A program made the translations under genes and the position numbers. Under the pieces are notes generated by a model. It ran no database searches and had not been told where the DNA came from. It saw nothing but the letters and a program-made list of their open reading frames with translations. This document shows, one piece after another, positions 38,901 through 46,490 of a stretch of 64,000 nucleotides of DNA. The first letter of the stretch is position 1. Each line of letters begins with the position of its first letter. Origin of the DNA: Leisingera aquimarina DSM 24565 (GTDB taxonomy: Bacteria; Pseudomonadota; Alphaproteobacteria; Rhodobacterales; Rhodobacteraceae); NCBI RefSeq assembly GCF_000473165.1, contig NZ_KI421504.1, positions 2,205,958 to 2,269,957 on the forward strand, read 5' to 3'.

Positions 38901-39140
38901 GTAGACAATCTTTTCGGCTTCTTGACCCGCATCGCCGTGGTAGAGAGCCAGATCAATAACGTCCTCCCCGCCGGTACTTACATCGTCCGGTGACGTTCCT
39001 TCGACGACCACTTTCTGAAGTCTTGATCCTGGCCTTAGCATTTCCAGGCACAATCGCGCGGTCCTCACATAGTGGTAGCGGTCTCCCGCCCGGCTTGGTG
39101 CTTGCTTGTTGAAGAAGGAAATTTCTTTTGAGGAATTCAT
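32943..39140 (-). CDS. Avs-like STAND NTPase with N-terminal PD-(D/E)xK-type nuclease
   Basis: 2065 residues from MNSSKEISFF; 11 extra codons upstream are rejected. The N-terminal 120 residues look like a Cap4/DUF4297-type nuclease: 'SRAGDRYHY' then Glu59-x3-Asp63 ('GGEDVIDLAL') and Gln82-x-Lys84 ('YRQFKHS'). A STAND NTPase follows, with Walker A GGSGKS (285-290), Walker B 'VILLVIDAAD' (381-390) and sensor-like 'VKVVLTTRPERKHL'. The remaining 1500 residues are helical repeats, as in the ligand-sensing part of Avs proteins, which bind phage terminase or portal and then cut DNA. The size and layout match Avs3/Avs4-like proteins; the subtype is inferred. Confidence 0.8.
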   Translation of the reverse strand: MNSSKEISFFNKQAPSRAGDRYHYVRTARLCLEMLRPGSRLQKVVVEGTSPDDVSTGGEDVIDLALYHGDAGQEAEKIVYRQFKHSLTAPDKEMTASDLVKTLIGYAKRFPSAEREETLSKCGLKHEFQFETNRPISELVVTALTELQSGETSKNADYFREKLPLNAKQIKRFAERVKLLPSTPSLATQSKLLQEDSRSYLPDVDRDVPIRLVEMVANKAAKPDQPDLVIDRNDVLRIMDCLEHDLLPAPTELDTPEDFIARTVFEEITQKIVESDVPILLEAEGGSGKSVAAAALHRFLPEGSVSVLFDCFASGSYRQISRLRHEPRHGFVQMANELAFQGLCDPIIPSPKATGEAYARVFEARLKQAAASVVQASQGAVILLVIDAADNAEIAARENGHAASFPRSMLRMEWPKGVKVVLTTRPERKHLLDPPPSPRTRELPLDSFSEIETGAYLRNRFPDANDAAVSSFHRLTSANPRLQYKALEGTGSLNQVLDRLGPLPRTVQEAIEAILEQAISVARDAAGAEEKQTIDRMCEALAVLRPFIPVEVLAAVSGASVHFVRTFSSELGKALVINDEAVQFIDEPTEHWFQTRFLPTTDNSRQLANVVRSLSKTSIYASITLPRLLLASGQLDELIEMNLSDGGLPEGGDVSRREIQLQRLRTSVQAALRAKRYSDAAKLAFKAAGLAAAEDRQLSVISSNPDIASVFLEPAQTADLVANRKIGGGEWFGSDNAYQAALFAGYEQFRGDAFSRLYAANNWLDDHLEKRRENENTSFDRVNFDNEITEMAWAIFQLDGADRCARFLRSWTPRSISFNFGRVVASRLADAGRIDDLDALLSAAGNDVFLASAVNLEMLRVNRFPDKGQIARLARILSSERVDLGTLGDDNLSDFRESPYLSAIVSICVAAIRARALPRKEVSRLLSRYLPKHLDHEISGHWHEAYGTRCTLLRGFALRAALNGRPLTVGRLLKKETRKTSVDRTDDRRRTAGSLIPWYRLWANSILGRISPSELSDKVEETTKEAAKAKGGYFERRDDTFDEVSVLKAEILTLLNASTEVWGHAESWHRHKEKQVLKPNTALRLVRLLSQRTELHGFALDLCRLSTDCYAKWREGAESRVEVYVSMARAVLGISLEEAKALFNLAAKEAEMLGEENHDRWNTILSIGQHAGSEPSEAPKLAYKLARFAEPTYEHMAKYSYLDWERTMRVLSRLSPRSVLAIASRWADREFGAVDREIHYALDELWRSGHIKGDLLLAMFPAHGHGAKGAIEAGLTAGCVDAFKELVIRYLSTSAPSHTQLKFVNKKAGELGIKFDWIEAAIQSAKARNADRYFSPQNEDRDKPEHNWQETLADLNLTDPEDLQTARARINEEKSIGRKNTWDILVPLVPAGKEARFLASVSTLIDFGYWELRELLARVPESWCGRASFLPAMKALVLRSFEIDPFRPGLWGWYEGNPFSDLAKTAGISAGELARHVLKVISEFDDPLYSGDFFHLSALAARSIEPVDAAEVLEFALEQMDFAMEAEDGDGPWSTSLEPPSTATDSAIGFLWSALGSPDPSRRWRATHATRRVLEWCDDSYLEKLVAYAKRGEASAFQDARLPFYRLHANEWLLIALERVALDSPERLFAAKKWLFEMAAPGEHHVANRGRAAKILLAMHEAGCIALDISETERLTTINEDRTGKGAIDVDDTRTPPHEQVKRLYFDYESRDTLLRPLGTAFSISEDEAERRVLPIMHELATSASGKVLFNDPRRELGIIRPDDYQNPRSKRSDTWSAYLSRHGVMKLTGKLLDRASSGSSEHDYFTPSYLVRCKTSFAGENGKWRADRRRATPPDAVVNSELSKKAWLEEIGTIDPWQFMENAGGVVLWGRWTSVSGQLRRNVEVRTALVNQESAPALVRALRTVGSVHDYCIPAADGISEINHIGFVLRGWINEADPDGDIDSTDPWAGDLRTSLIMPAEFITDRLDLQRDKSGLKWFGHRAEVSMERQCWAEGERYGEREENNGDRLIATSSFVEDVIQKTNMAVLSEIRVQHFYGHGINSVEKENRQERTWVKLIGSTKCA

Positions 39141-39246
39141 AGTTTTCTTAACTGGTTGGGCGACAAGCCCCATCCGACGTTATCCGGACAAGTACTCGTT
39201 GAATGGTCGCATCACTATGATTGGTACCGGTCAGGATGCCAAGCCG

Positions 39247-39747
39247 TCACCAGTGTTTCTGCTCTGCTTCAAGGATGCGCATTTGCTGATGTGACGATAG
39301 CTTCTTACGGAAATTTTTGATCACCGCTTTTGCCGTGTCCAGGTAGGTTGAGATCGTAGATTTTTCAGGTACATACATATCTCGAACAATCACGCCACCA
39401 TATGACACTTCTACGCTGACATGCCCATTTCGAACGCTGTACGGCCTGACCTCGATCAGTTCTGGATTTACTGAGGGGCGGTCGATGCTTGACCCAACAA
39501 TCTCAACTTTTGCGTGATTGCTGTGCTTGTTGATGTCGATGCTGTTGACGTCATCCGGCATACCTCCCCCGAGACTTGCGTGAGCTACCCATCCATCAGG
39601 AGCGGAATTCCTCCACGCGTAGTAACCCTCAACTCCATCGTGTTGTTCAATGAGCAAGCCGATGTCGCAAGCACGTATCCTCACTCCATGCCGCAGGCTG
39701 AGCTGTGCCAGGTCGTCGAGAACTGCTTTTATTTGCTCATCAGTCAT
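39247..39747 (-). CDS. Hypothetical protein
   Basis: 166 residues from MTDEQIKAVLDDLAQ, chosen because AGGAG stands 9 bases before the ATG; the longer frame adds 38 unlikely residues. A helix of about 20 residues is followed by a beta-rich middle ('DIGLLIEQHDGVEGYYAWR', 'VSVEVSYGGVIVRDMYVP') and a basic helical tail. It lies 107 bp upstream of the Avs-like gene on the same strand and could be co-transcribed with it. No family recognised. Confidence 0.6.
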   Translation of the reverse strand: MTDEQIKAVLDDLAQLSLRHGVRIRACDIGLLIEQHDGVEGYYAWRNSAPDGWVAHASLGGGMPDDVNSIDINKHSNHAKVEIVGSSIDRPSVNPELIEVRPYSVRNGHVSVEVSYGGVIVRDMYVPEKSTISTYLDTAKAVIKNFRKKLSSHQQMRILEAEQKHW

Positions 39748-40149
39748 CTGTTTTCTCCTATGAAATGTGTTTCGCTGAATATTCTTCGTGCGCGGGGCCC
39801 AGAGCCATTGGTGGCACGGACTGACACGCATCATGCGCGCTGCGTGCATCGGTCGAGGCATGCGTGTTGGGTGAGTCGAAAGTGCTGCTGTCGGGTGTCA
39901 GACGAGCCTCGGCGCTCCCCTCTCGTCTCGATCCTGGCGATTGCTGAGCCGACATTCTTCGGCATGCATACGCGGCGCATTGTGCGATGATGGATGTTTT
40001 TTCAATTGAAATCAACGCACTAATTCGCCGTTAGAAATTCCTTCTGCATTTCTGAAAAAGGCCAATCTTCTCGTCAGTTCGGGTGCGCAAAGGTGTGCCC
40101 GGCTCGCCACAAACGAGCGCGGTCGCGCTCCATCGAGGAGGAACACCAT
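39748..40149. promoter_or_regulatory. Region upstream of tnsA, possible transposon end
   Basis: 402 bp between the divergent hypothetical gene and tnsA. In Tn7-like elements the right end with transposase-binding repeats lies just upstream of tnsA, so it is expected here. Visible: GGCATGCGT at 39858 and GGCATGCAT at 39961, a perfect 12-bp palindrome TTTCAATTGAAA at 40000-40011, and a GAGGAGG-type ribosome site before tnsA. I could not fix a TGT...ACA terminus. Confidence 0.4.
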
Positions 40150-40827
40150 ATGTTGGAATTGCCGGACGGTAGCATCTGCCTTCCACGGCCGTCGATGGCC
40201 TCACGGAAGGTCGCAAAGGGTCGCCGGGAGCATTTCACCGGTCAGCTCAATGTCGGGCCGGACGAAGGCACCTGCATGGATATCGAGAGCTACACGGAGT
40301 TTCAGGTCGCCCTGACGCTTCTGGCGCGGCCCGAAGTGACGCATGTCGAGAACCAAGTGCCCTTCGCGTTCCTGAACGCCGATGGGCGGCCTGCAACACA
40401 CTTTTTTGATTTCCTCGCCACGCATACCGACGGCTCACGTCACGCGATCATGGTGAAGTCAGATTACCGTTTCCGTTCTCCAAGTGTATCGGAAGAACTG
40501 CGTCTGATCGCCAGCCAAGTCAACGCGGATTTCGCTGAGCGGGTGATGGTTATGACCGAGAAGCATTTCACCACGGCCGAATTCTACAACGCGGAGATGA
40601 TGCACGAGATGCGCTGGCCCGATCCTGCGGTGGACGGCGCAGCGCTTCGTGTCGTGCAGCCGATCATCGGCGCGGTCCGGATCTCCGATCTGGTCGAAGC
40701 GATTGGCCACGGCGGCCAAGGTTTCCGCGCTGTTGTTCGGCTTATCCGCGACCGTCACCTCGCAATCCCCGACGGCATCAAGATCTCCTACGACGCCTCA
40801 GTGACACGGAATAAGCAAGATGCTTGA
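40150..40827 (+). CDS. tnsA: TnsA-like transposon endonuclease
   Basis: 225 residues from the ATG at 40150, which has a strong GAGGAGG site 8 bases upstream. The restriction-enzyme-like core is seen: Glu50 ('ESYTEFQVALTLLARPEVTHVENQ'), Asp87 ('THFFDFLATH') and Lys103 ('HAIMVKSDYRF'), the E-D-xK triad of TnsA-type nucleases. In Tn7, TnsA cuts the 5' ends of the element while TnsB cuts and joins the 3' ends, giving cut-and-paste transposition. It overlaps tnsB by 8 bp. Confidence 0.82.
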   Translation: MLELPDGSICLPRPSMASRKVAKGRREHFTGQLNVGPDEGTCMDIESYTEFQVALTLLARPEVTHVENQVPFAFLNADGRPATHFFDFLATHTDGSRHAIMVKSDYRFRSPSVSEELRLIASQVNADFAERVMVMTEKHFTTAEFYNAEMMHEMRWPDPAVDGAALRVVQPIIGAVRISDLVEAIGHGGQGFRAVVRLIRDRHLAIPDGIKISYDASVTRNKQDA

Positions 40828-43024
40828 TATCAGCCCCAGTCCGCTTTCCACTCGCTACGCATTCACCCCTGCCGACGAAATTCTCATCGACGGCCGTGAA
40901 TATCAATACTTCGAAACTCGTGGCAACGAGCACCTATTCAGGCCCGCTGACGGGAATGGCATTCTTCAGTCTTTCAACAACAGCCAGATTTCACGTTGGC
41001 TGGACAAGGGGAAGTTCGAACACAAGCCTGGACCTACATGCGAGCAAGCAACCACGATTCCGACGCAGTTGCTGAGTCTGTTCAGCGCGAAAGAGAAGGA
41101 GCGCGCCGCAACTCGGGAAGCTCTCGTCTTGGCCTTCCTCGAACTCTATGACGCCAAGGAGGTAAAGCGAACCGACAAATCCATCAAAAGCATGATGGAG
41201 AAAATCTGTTTCCGCGCCGGAAAGATCATGAAAGAGACGACACTTCCAGGAATGTTGCCGACGCAGGCAACTCCCGAGGAGGTCAGCGCGCGCTCTTTAC
41301 GGCGCTGGCTCAAAGGCTACGAGTATCATGGTATTGCAGCGCTTTATGACAGCGTGTCTGATCGGGGGAATTACGACCGGCGGATCACTGGTGGTGAGCG
41401 TGAGCTCATGTATCGCACCGTCCTTGGCTATCTCAGCGATCTGAAAAAATCACCTGCCAACATTGTTGCCGATGTTCGCGCGGCATTCGTCGCAGAAAAC
41501 GAGCAACGCAAAGCGGAAGGCCTGCCTGAACTGGTGTGTCCGTCGCGGATCACCATCCGCAATGCTATCGCATCTCTCGACCCTTTCCGGGTGAAGCTGT
41601 CGCGTGATGGCAAGGACGCTGCGCGCCGAGCGTATTCACCAGTGGGCCAAGGGATCGACGTCGAACGCCCCTTGCAGCGGGTTGAAATGGATGAGCAGCA
41701 AATCGACCTAATCTCTCTCATGGCGGACTCGGGGCTGCTGAACTTTTTTAGTGACGATGAGAAGGCGGCCTTTGGTTTAGATGGCACGCAGGGGCGTTGG
41801 TGGATGACTGTCGCCTTGTGCATTCGCACCCGCTGCATCATTGGGATGAACCTTTCGCGCACCCCGACAGCTCAGAGCGCATTGCGTACCGCTGAAATGG
41901 CGATGCGTGACAAGGGCGTTTGGTCAGATGCAGTTGGCGCGCTCGAACCTTGGGAGCAATTCGGGATGATCGGCACGCTTGTCACCGATTGTGCCAAGCA
42001 ATTCGTCGGCCATGACTTCCGGGCGCGGATGCACGACGTCGGGGTCAATGTGCTGCACACTCCGGCGGCAGCCCCGTGGTTGAAGCCCTACATCGAGCGT
42101 GTCTTCCGAACCTTCTCGACAAGACTGATGCCACGTCTCTCGGGGTGCACGTTTGGAGACATTCTACGTCGCGGTTCAAGCAATCCAGAAGAGAAAGCCG
42201 CGCTAACTGCCGATCAGCTTTGTGCAGTTCTGGTGCGATGGATCGTCGATATCTACCATAATACGCCTCACGAGGGGCTGGATGGTGAAACACCGCGCAA
42301 TTGCTGGCATCGCCTGACGGCCAAATATGGCGTCACACCGCCACCCTCACTGCCTCGCCGTCGTCTGATCTTCGGCCAGGAAATCAGCCGTGTCCTGCAC
42401 AAGGACGGGATTACGGTCCTTGGTGTGCGCTATCATTCGAAGACGCTCGCGCAGCACATGATGCACAGCAATGATACACAAATGGTGGTTCGTTGGTATC
42501 CCGAAGACATCGGGGCGATTTGGGTCAAGATCGGGGACGCCTGGTGCCCCGTAACCGCGGTTCACAAACGCTTCCACGGCGTTTCTGCGCAGCAATGGTT
42601 GATCGCACGACGCCAGCTGCGTTTTCAGCACGAATGCGCTGCAAAGGCGAAGGCATCCGTCGTTCAGAAAGCTCTCGACTTCGTAGCGGAACAGAACGGT
42701 CTGGCAATGAAACGCGTAGGGGTCGTGCAGCAGGACTGGTCAGCTGATCGGATCGAGCGTGAAGAGCAAGCCATGTTCACAGGTTTCGGGATCGCCGAAG
42801 ATGAGGACGAGCTTACCGGCTCCATCGCCGAACACCGCTGGGGCGAGGCGCTGCCTACAGCGGCCTCGACCGCGCAGGCGGCGGAAGAAAAAGTACACGA
42901 CCCGGCAGAAATTTCTTCCGTCCCGGCGGAGCCGTTCCAATTTCCCGTCGAGCATCATCCCGCCTCCTCGGACGGTGACGATGATGATGATGATGGGGAA
43001 TTTCTGACACTTTGGGACAAGTAA
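40820..43024 (+). CDS. tnsB: TnsB-like DDE transposase
   Basis: 734 residues. N-terminal DNA-binding domains (about 1-270, with a helix-turn-helix at 'SLRRWLKGYEYHGIAALYD') precede an integrase core whose catalytic residues are Asp291 ('RVEMDEQQIDL'), Asp390 ('LVTDCAKQF') and Glu426 ('PYIERVF'), an exact D-D-35-E spacing. A Mu-type C-terminal beta barrel follows, then an acidic tail with six aspartates, which in TnsB contacts TnsC. It is intact. It binds the transposon ends and performs 3' cleavage and strand transfer. Confidence 0.9.
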   Translation: MLDISPSPLSTRYAFTPADEILIDGREYQYFETRGNEHLFRPADGNGILQSFNNSQISRWLDKGKFEHKPGPTCEQATTIPTQLLSLFSAKEKERAATREALVLAFLELYDAKEVKRTDKSIKSMMEKICFRAGKIMKETTLPGMLPTQATPEEVSARSLRRWLKGYEYHGIAALYDSVSDRGNYDRRITGGERELMYRTVLGYLSDLKKSPANIVADVRAAFVAENEQRKAEGLPELVCPSRITIRNAIASLDPFRVKLSRDGKDAARRAYSPVGQGIDVERPLQRVEMDEQQIDLISLMADSGLLNFFSDDEKAAFGLDGTQGRWWMTVALCIRTRCIIGMNLSRTPTAQSALRTAEMAMRDKGVWSDAVGALEPWEQFGMIGTLVTDCAKQFVGHDFRARMHDVGVNVLHTPAAAPWLKPYIERVFRTFSTRLMPRLSGCTFGDILRRGSSNPEEKAALTADQLCAVLVRWIVDIYHNTPHEGLDGETPRNCWHRLTAKYGVTPPPSLPRRRLIFGQEISRVLHKDGITVLGVRYHSKTLAQHMMHSNDTQMVVRWYPEDIGAIWVKIGDAWCPVTAVHKRFHGVSAQQWLIARRQLRFQHECAAKAKASVVQKALDFVAEQNGLAMKRVGVVQQDWSADRIEREEQAMFTGFGIAEDEDELTGSIAEHRWGEALPTAASTAQAAEEKVHDPAEISSVPAEPFQFPVEHHPASSDGDDDDDDGEFLTLWDK

Positions 43025-43027
43025 CCG

Positions 43028-43999
43028 ATGACCATGATGACCTCGATCCCGGCCCCGGCTCTCGCAGCCGTGGACCGGGCCGCAAGCAAGTATATTCCCA
43101 CTGGACGGGACAAAGACTTCCGGCATCAGCTGGACCGTCTTTTCGCCCGCGACGATACCGGCGCGTTGACGGCTGCGCTGCGGAAAGATCCCGGGACCGG
43201 GGACGCCAAAGGTCTCGCGGTCATCGAAGCCCCAGGGGGAGGAAAATCTACTTTGATCGAGAAGGGGCTTTCTCGGCACCCCTTCCTCGAGCCCGAGTTT
43301 GAAGGGCACCTGCCATACATTAAAATCAATGCTCCGAGCCCTGCTACCCCGAAGAGCCTGCTGATCGAGCTGCTCATGGCCACTGGCTACGCGGACGTAT
43401 CGTGGTCGAAGTCGGAACAAGAGATCACGAAGCTCCTCCGGCACCGCTTGCAATTGTGTGGCGTGCTGATTGTTTGGATCGATGAGGCGCACGACTTGAT
43501 CGGTGGGGGGACGCCTCACAAGGTTCAGACAACCGTGAAGTCCACGAAGAACCTGATGCAGGGCGTGGGTGCGGTCGGACTCATCCTGAGCGGCATCGAC
43601 ACGCTGTGGACGCTGATTTCGAGCGACGAACAACTCAACCGCCGCTTCAGCAAGATGCCGCTGAAATCAGTGACCGCTGTTTCGGATGAGAAGATGCTCA
43701 ACTCGATTGTCCGAACACTGTGCAAGGAAGTGGGAGTGGAGGCTCCAGTGTCCAGCGACCTGCTGGAGCGTCTCGTGCACGCCAGTAGGGGCCGCTTCGG
43801 GCGCTTCATCGAATATACCTTGGCGGCGCTCGAAACAGCTGCCTATGCCGGCGATGCTTTTCTGGACGTGCATCATTTCGCACAGGCATGGGCTCAGCGT
43901 GAGGGCTGCGAGCAAGGGCAAAATGTCTTCCTCGCGAAGAACTGGGCGCAAATCGACCTCGGGCAGTTCCCAGGCTCGCCGGCGAGAGGGGGCCGCTGA
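43028..43999 (+). CDS. tnsC: TnsC/TniB-like AAA+ ATPase
   Basis: 323 residues. Walker A is APGGGKST (68-75), Walker B 'VLIVWIDEAHDL' with Asp152-Glu153, and 'VGLILSGIDTLW' with 'NRRFSKMPL' gives the sensor and arginine region, all typical of TniB/TnsC. It forms filaments on target DNA and links the TniQ target selector to the transposase. The start is 4 bp after the tnsB stop, and tniQ begins 2 bp after its own stop. Confidence 0.88.
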   Translation: MTMMTSIPAPALAAVDRAASKYIPTGRDKDFRHQLDRLFARDDTGALTAALRKDPGTGDAKGLAVIEAPGGGKSTLIEKGLSRHPFLEPEFEGHLPYIKINAPSPATPKSLLIELLMATGYADVSWSKSEQEITKLLRHRLQLCGVLIVWIDEAHDLIGGGTPHKVQTTVKSTKNLMQGVGAVGLILSGIDTLWTLISSDEQLNRRFSKMPLKSVTAVSDEKMLNSIVRTLCKEVGVEAPVSSDLLERLVHASRGRFGRFIEYTLAALETAAYAGDAFLDVHHFAQAWAQREGCEQGQNVFLAKNWAQIDLGQFPGSPARGGR

Positions 44000-44000
44000 C

Positions 44001-45821
44001 ATGCTCTTGCCGTTCCTTCCTTTCGAAGCACATGAAACACCCATTTCCTTCGGAAACCGCTTGAGTGCCTTTCATGCCAGGAGCCCGCTGATCTCTGTGG
44101 CGAAAGACTTCGGCATAGATCCGCTCGATATGGTTTGGAATAAGCCGGAGGCACTTGAGCGCTTGGCGGAGGTTTCTGGTGTTTCGGCAGAAATCTTGCG
44201 GCAGAATGCACCAATAGCACTGGGTGAGCGAGAGTATGACCTGCGCGGCGAGACGGTGAGTGCCGAGTTTCTGTCGAGCCCAAAAATTGTATACTGCCCG
44301 GCGTGCCTTCACGAGGATGATCAACGTGGAGAGCGCTGTGCACATTGGTCGTGGGCGCTGGCTGTTATGCGGACATGCCCGGTGCATGAGATCGCCCTTC
44401 AGCGTAATGTGACGCGTGCTTGGAATGATCGTCTTCAGTCTCTTGACCACCTCGTCCCCGAACGTGGTGAGGCATTGCAGATCATTGTGGCATCGGCGCC
44501 GCGGCGTGTTCCGTCGCCCCTTCAGGATTACGTGCTGCATCGCCTTGAAGGTCGTGAGGGACCCGAGTGGCTTGACGCTCAATCCCTGGAGCAGGCTGTC
44601 CGCGCGACCGAATTGCTCGGCGTGCTCCTTGAGTTCGGTGCAGAGCAAAACTTGCCTGCTCTGGCCTCCGACGACTGGGACCGAGCAGGGCGCACTGGCT
44701 ATGCCTTCACCGCCAGAGGCGAGGCTGGTATTCGTGAGGCGCTACAGCAGCAGTTCGACCGGTTCTCGACGTCGAAGGGCACACCGGGCGCGCGCAAGAT
44801 TTTCGGATGCTTCTACAAGGCACTGGCATATTCCAAGTCCTTGAAGGAGCCGGGTGATATCGCACGCATCCTGCGGGAGTTCATCTGGGACCGGATTGCG
44901 ATGCCCGCTGACACCAAAGTGCTGGGAAAAAAGCTGCTTGAGCGCCGTCTGCACACCGTGGCTTCGCTGGCATTGGAGACCGACCACGACCCCCGGCGGC
45001 TGCATAGCATGCTGGTAGGGCAAAATATCATTCCAGAAGATGCTGCCTCGCACTTCGCTATTCCGGTGGAAATCGGACGGGCGGTCGCCGCACGCGTAAA
45101 GCGCATCGTCAAGATTACCAAGCTACCCGACGCTCTGAACTGCACCCGGCCGATGGTCGACCAACTGTGCGCCGAACGTCTTTTGAGGCCAATCTACTAC
45201 GGAACGCCTGGTATCAACGGCAAGCTTCAGAAGGGGGTGGATGGTGATGAGGTCGTTGATTTGACGGATGCACTTTCCGCGAAAGCTACTTTGAGCGGGG
45301 ATGTCTCGGGATTGGTGACGATCGCGAAGGCGGCGGAGAAGGCAAAGATCCCTGGCGTGTGTGTAGTGCAACTGATCCTCGCGGGTTGTCTTCAGAGCGT
45401 TGCCCGTATCGGAGGCGTCCCTGGCATAGGAGGACTGCGTGTCTGTCCTTCCGAAGTAAAGGCGGTCGCGGCTGCAACCCTGCTCGGTATGACCGCAACA
45501 GAGACGTTCGCCGCCCTCAAGCTTACCAGGGATGCGGGATGGGAACTTGTGGATCGCTATCCCGAAGAGGTTTCGCTGACACCTCAAAAAATTGCGGGTG
45601 TCAGTTCTGCATTCACGATCACGCGGTTTCTACCTGAGACCGTCTCAGCTTTTGACGCGCGGTTCACAACGCTTGCTCGTGCCGCTGAAAAACATGGGCC
45701 TGGAGTCAAGGAGCTGAAGGTTTCGCTGAAGAAAGTTGGAGTGAAGCCGGTCCTTCCCTGGCGAGAGGTCGGCGCAGATATCTACAAAGTTTCGGATATC
45801 GCAAAGTGCCTGCCGAGCTGA
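44001..45821 (+). CDS. tniQ: TniQ family target-selection protein
   Basis: 606 residues from the ATG at 44001. The N-terminal TniQ domain begins 'PFLPFEAHETPISFGNRLSAFHA' and contains zinc ligands in 'YCPACLHED' (Cys99, Cys102) and 'RTCPVHEIAL' (Cys126, His129). The long C-terminal part has helix-turn-helix-like repeats ('LVTIAKAAEKAKIPGVCVVQLIL'), as in TnsD-type proteins that read a fixed attachment site. It is the only TniQ in the module and no tnsE or cas gene is near, so it probably directs site-specific insertion. Followed by a good terminator. Confidence 0.85.
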   Translation: MLLPFLPFEAHETPISFGNRLSAFHARSPLISVAKDFGIDPLDMVWNKPEALERLAEVSGVSAEILRQNAPIALGEREYDLRGETVSAEFLSSPKIVYCPACLHEDDQRGERCAHWSWALAVMRTCPVHEIALQRNVTRAWNDRLQSLDHLVPERGEALQIIVASAPRRVPSPLQDYVLHRLEGREGPEWLDAQSLEQAVRATELLGVLLEFGAEQNLPALASDDWDRAGRTGYAFTARGEAGIREALQQQFDRFSTSKGTPGARKIFGCFYKALAYSKSLKEPGDIARILREFIWDRIAMPADTKVLGKKLLERRLHTVASLALETDHDPRRLHSMLVGQNIIPEDAASHFAIPVEIGRAVAARVKRIVKITKLPDALNCTRPMVDQLCAERLLRPIYYGTPGINGKLQKGVDGDEVVDLTDALSAKATLSGDVSGLVTIAKAAEKAKIPGVCVVQLILAGCLQSVARIGGVPGIGGLRVCPSEVKAVAAATLLGMTATETFAALKLTRDAGWELVDRYPEEVSLTPQKIAGVSSAFTITRFLPETVSAFDARFTTLARAAEKHGPGVKELKVSLKKVGVKPVLPWREVGADIYKVSDIAKCLPS

Positions 45822-45861
45822 TCTGCGAGCGCGATACCAAGATACATCCGATCAAAGAATA

Positions 45862-45890
45862 GGGCCGCCCTTCGGGGCGGCCTTTTCTGT
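45862..45890 (+). terminator. Terminator of the tns operon
   Basis: Stem GGCCGCCC/GGGCGGCC with a TTCG loop, followed by TTTTCTGTTT. It lies 42 bp after the tniQ stop. Confidence 0.88.
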
Positions 45891-45899
45891 TTCTGCTGA

Positions 45900-46350
45900 C
45901 GGATCTCGATCTGCGGCGGCTTCCGCTTCGGGAACTCAAAAAGTGGCCAGCATATGCTATCATAGTGGCCAAATTAGTGGAGTTCTTCAGCAGTGTGGTA
46001 ACGAGAAACCAATGGGTTAAGGAGACGTGGCGAAGGGGCAGTGGCCACTAATCACTTACACTTACAACTGTTGTTCGGATGGTGTGAAAGCTCGCATCAG
46101 TTTGCAATTTGACCAGCTTAAACTGCAATTCTGACCACTAAAAGTTTGCCACTGCTCCCTGAGGGCGGTGGCTTTTCTGTTTGCGTACTTCCTGCAATCG
46201 TTTCCAGCAGGTTTCCAAGAGCGACTCCAAAACGTTGTTTAACGCTGCAGTCTTCAAGGATGGTCGAGGAATTGAGGCCGAACTTGGTGATTGGCAGTCT
46301 AAATCAGGGTATGGCGCCTGTCCTGCTCCCCGCGAAATCCCTCAACATGA
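45900..46350. repeat. Non-coding region with a cluster of short transposon-end-like repeats
   Basis: Related motifs recur: AGTGGCCA at 45942, 45964 and 46040, then TTTGCAATTTGACCA (about 46101-46115) and ACTGCAATTCTGACCA (about 46122-46137), which are direct repeats about 21 bp apart, and TTTGCCACTGC at 46146-46156. Such spaced repeats resemble transposase-binding sites of Tn7-like or IS21-family ends. A weak GCCAC/GTGGC hairpin with TTTTCTGTTT follows at about 46147-46180. No gene. Confidence 0.45.
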
Positions 46351-46430
46351 TGTAGAGTTCGCCCAACCCTGAAGGAGCAGAGGAATGCGGAAGAGCCGTT
46401 TTACCGAGGCGCAGACTATCGGAACGTTGG
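46351..46430 (+). mobile_element. IS3-family remnant (left end and start of orfA)
   Basis: The ATG at 46385 opens 'MRKSRFTEAQTIGTL', the near-invariant N-terminus of IS3-family OrfA, preceded by GGAGCAGAGG. Resemblance ends after about 15 codons, and a TGTAGAGTTCGCCC stretch upstream could be the old left terminus. The rest of the element is missing. Confidence 0.6.
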
Positions 46431-46490
46431 CAGTCCGTTCTCGGCGCAGCATACTTTGGCATTCATTAAGTGACATCCGAAGTTTTACGC

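Noticed and set aside
40150-45821. CRISPR-associated transposon
   Set aside because: No cas gene and no repeat-spacer array anywhere in the window; TniQ is the long TnsD-like type.
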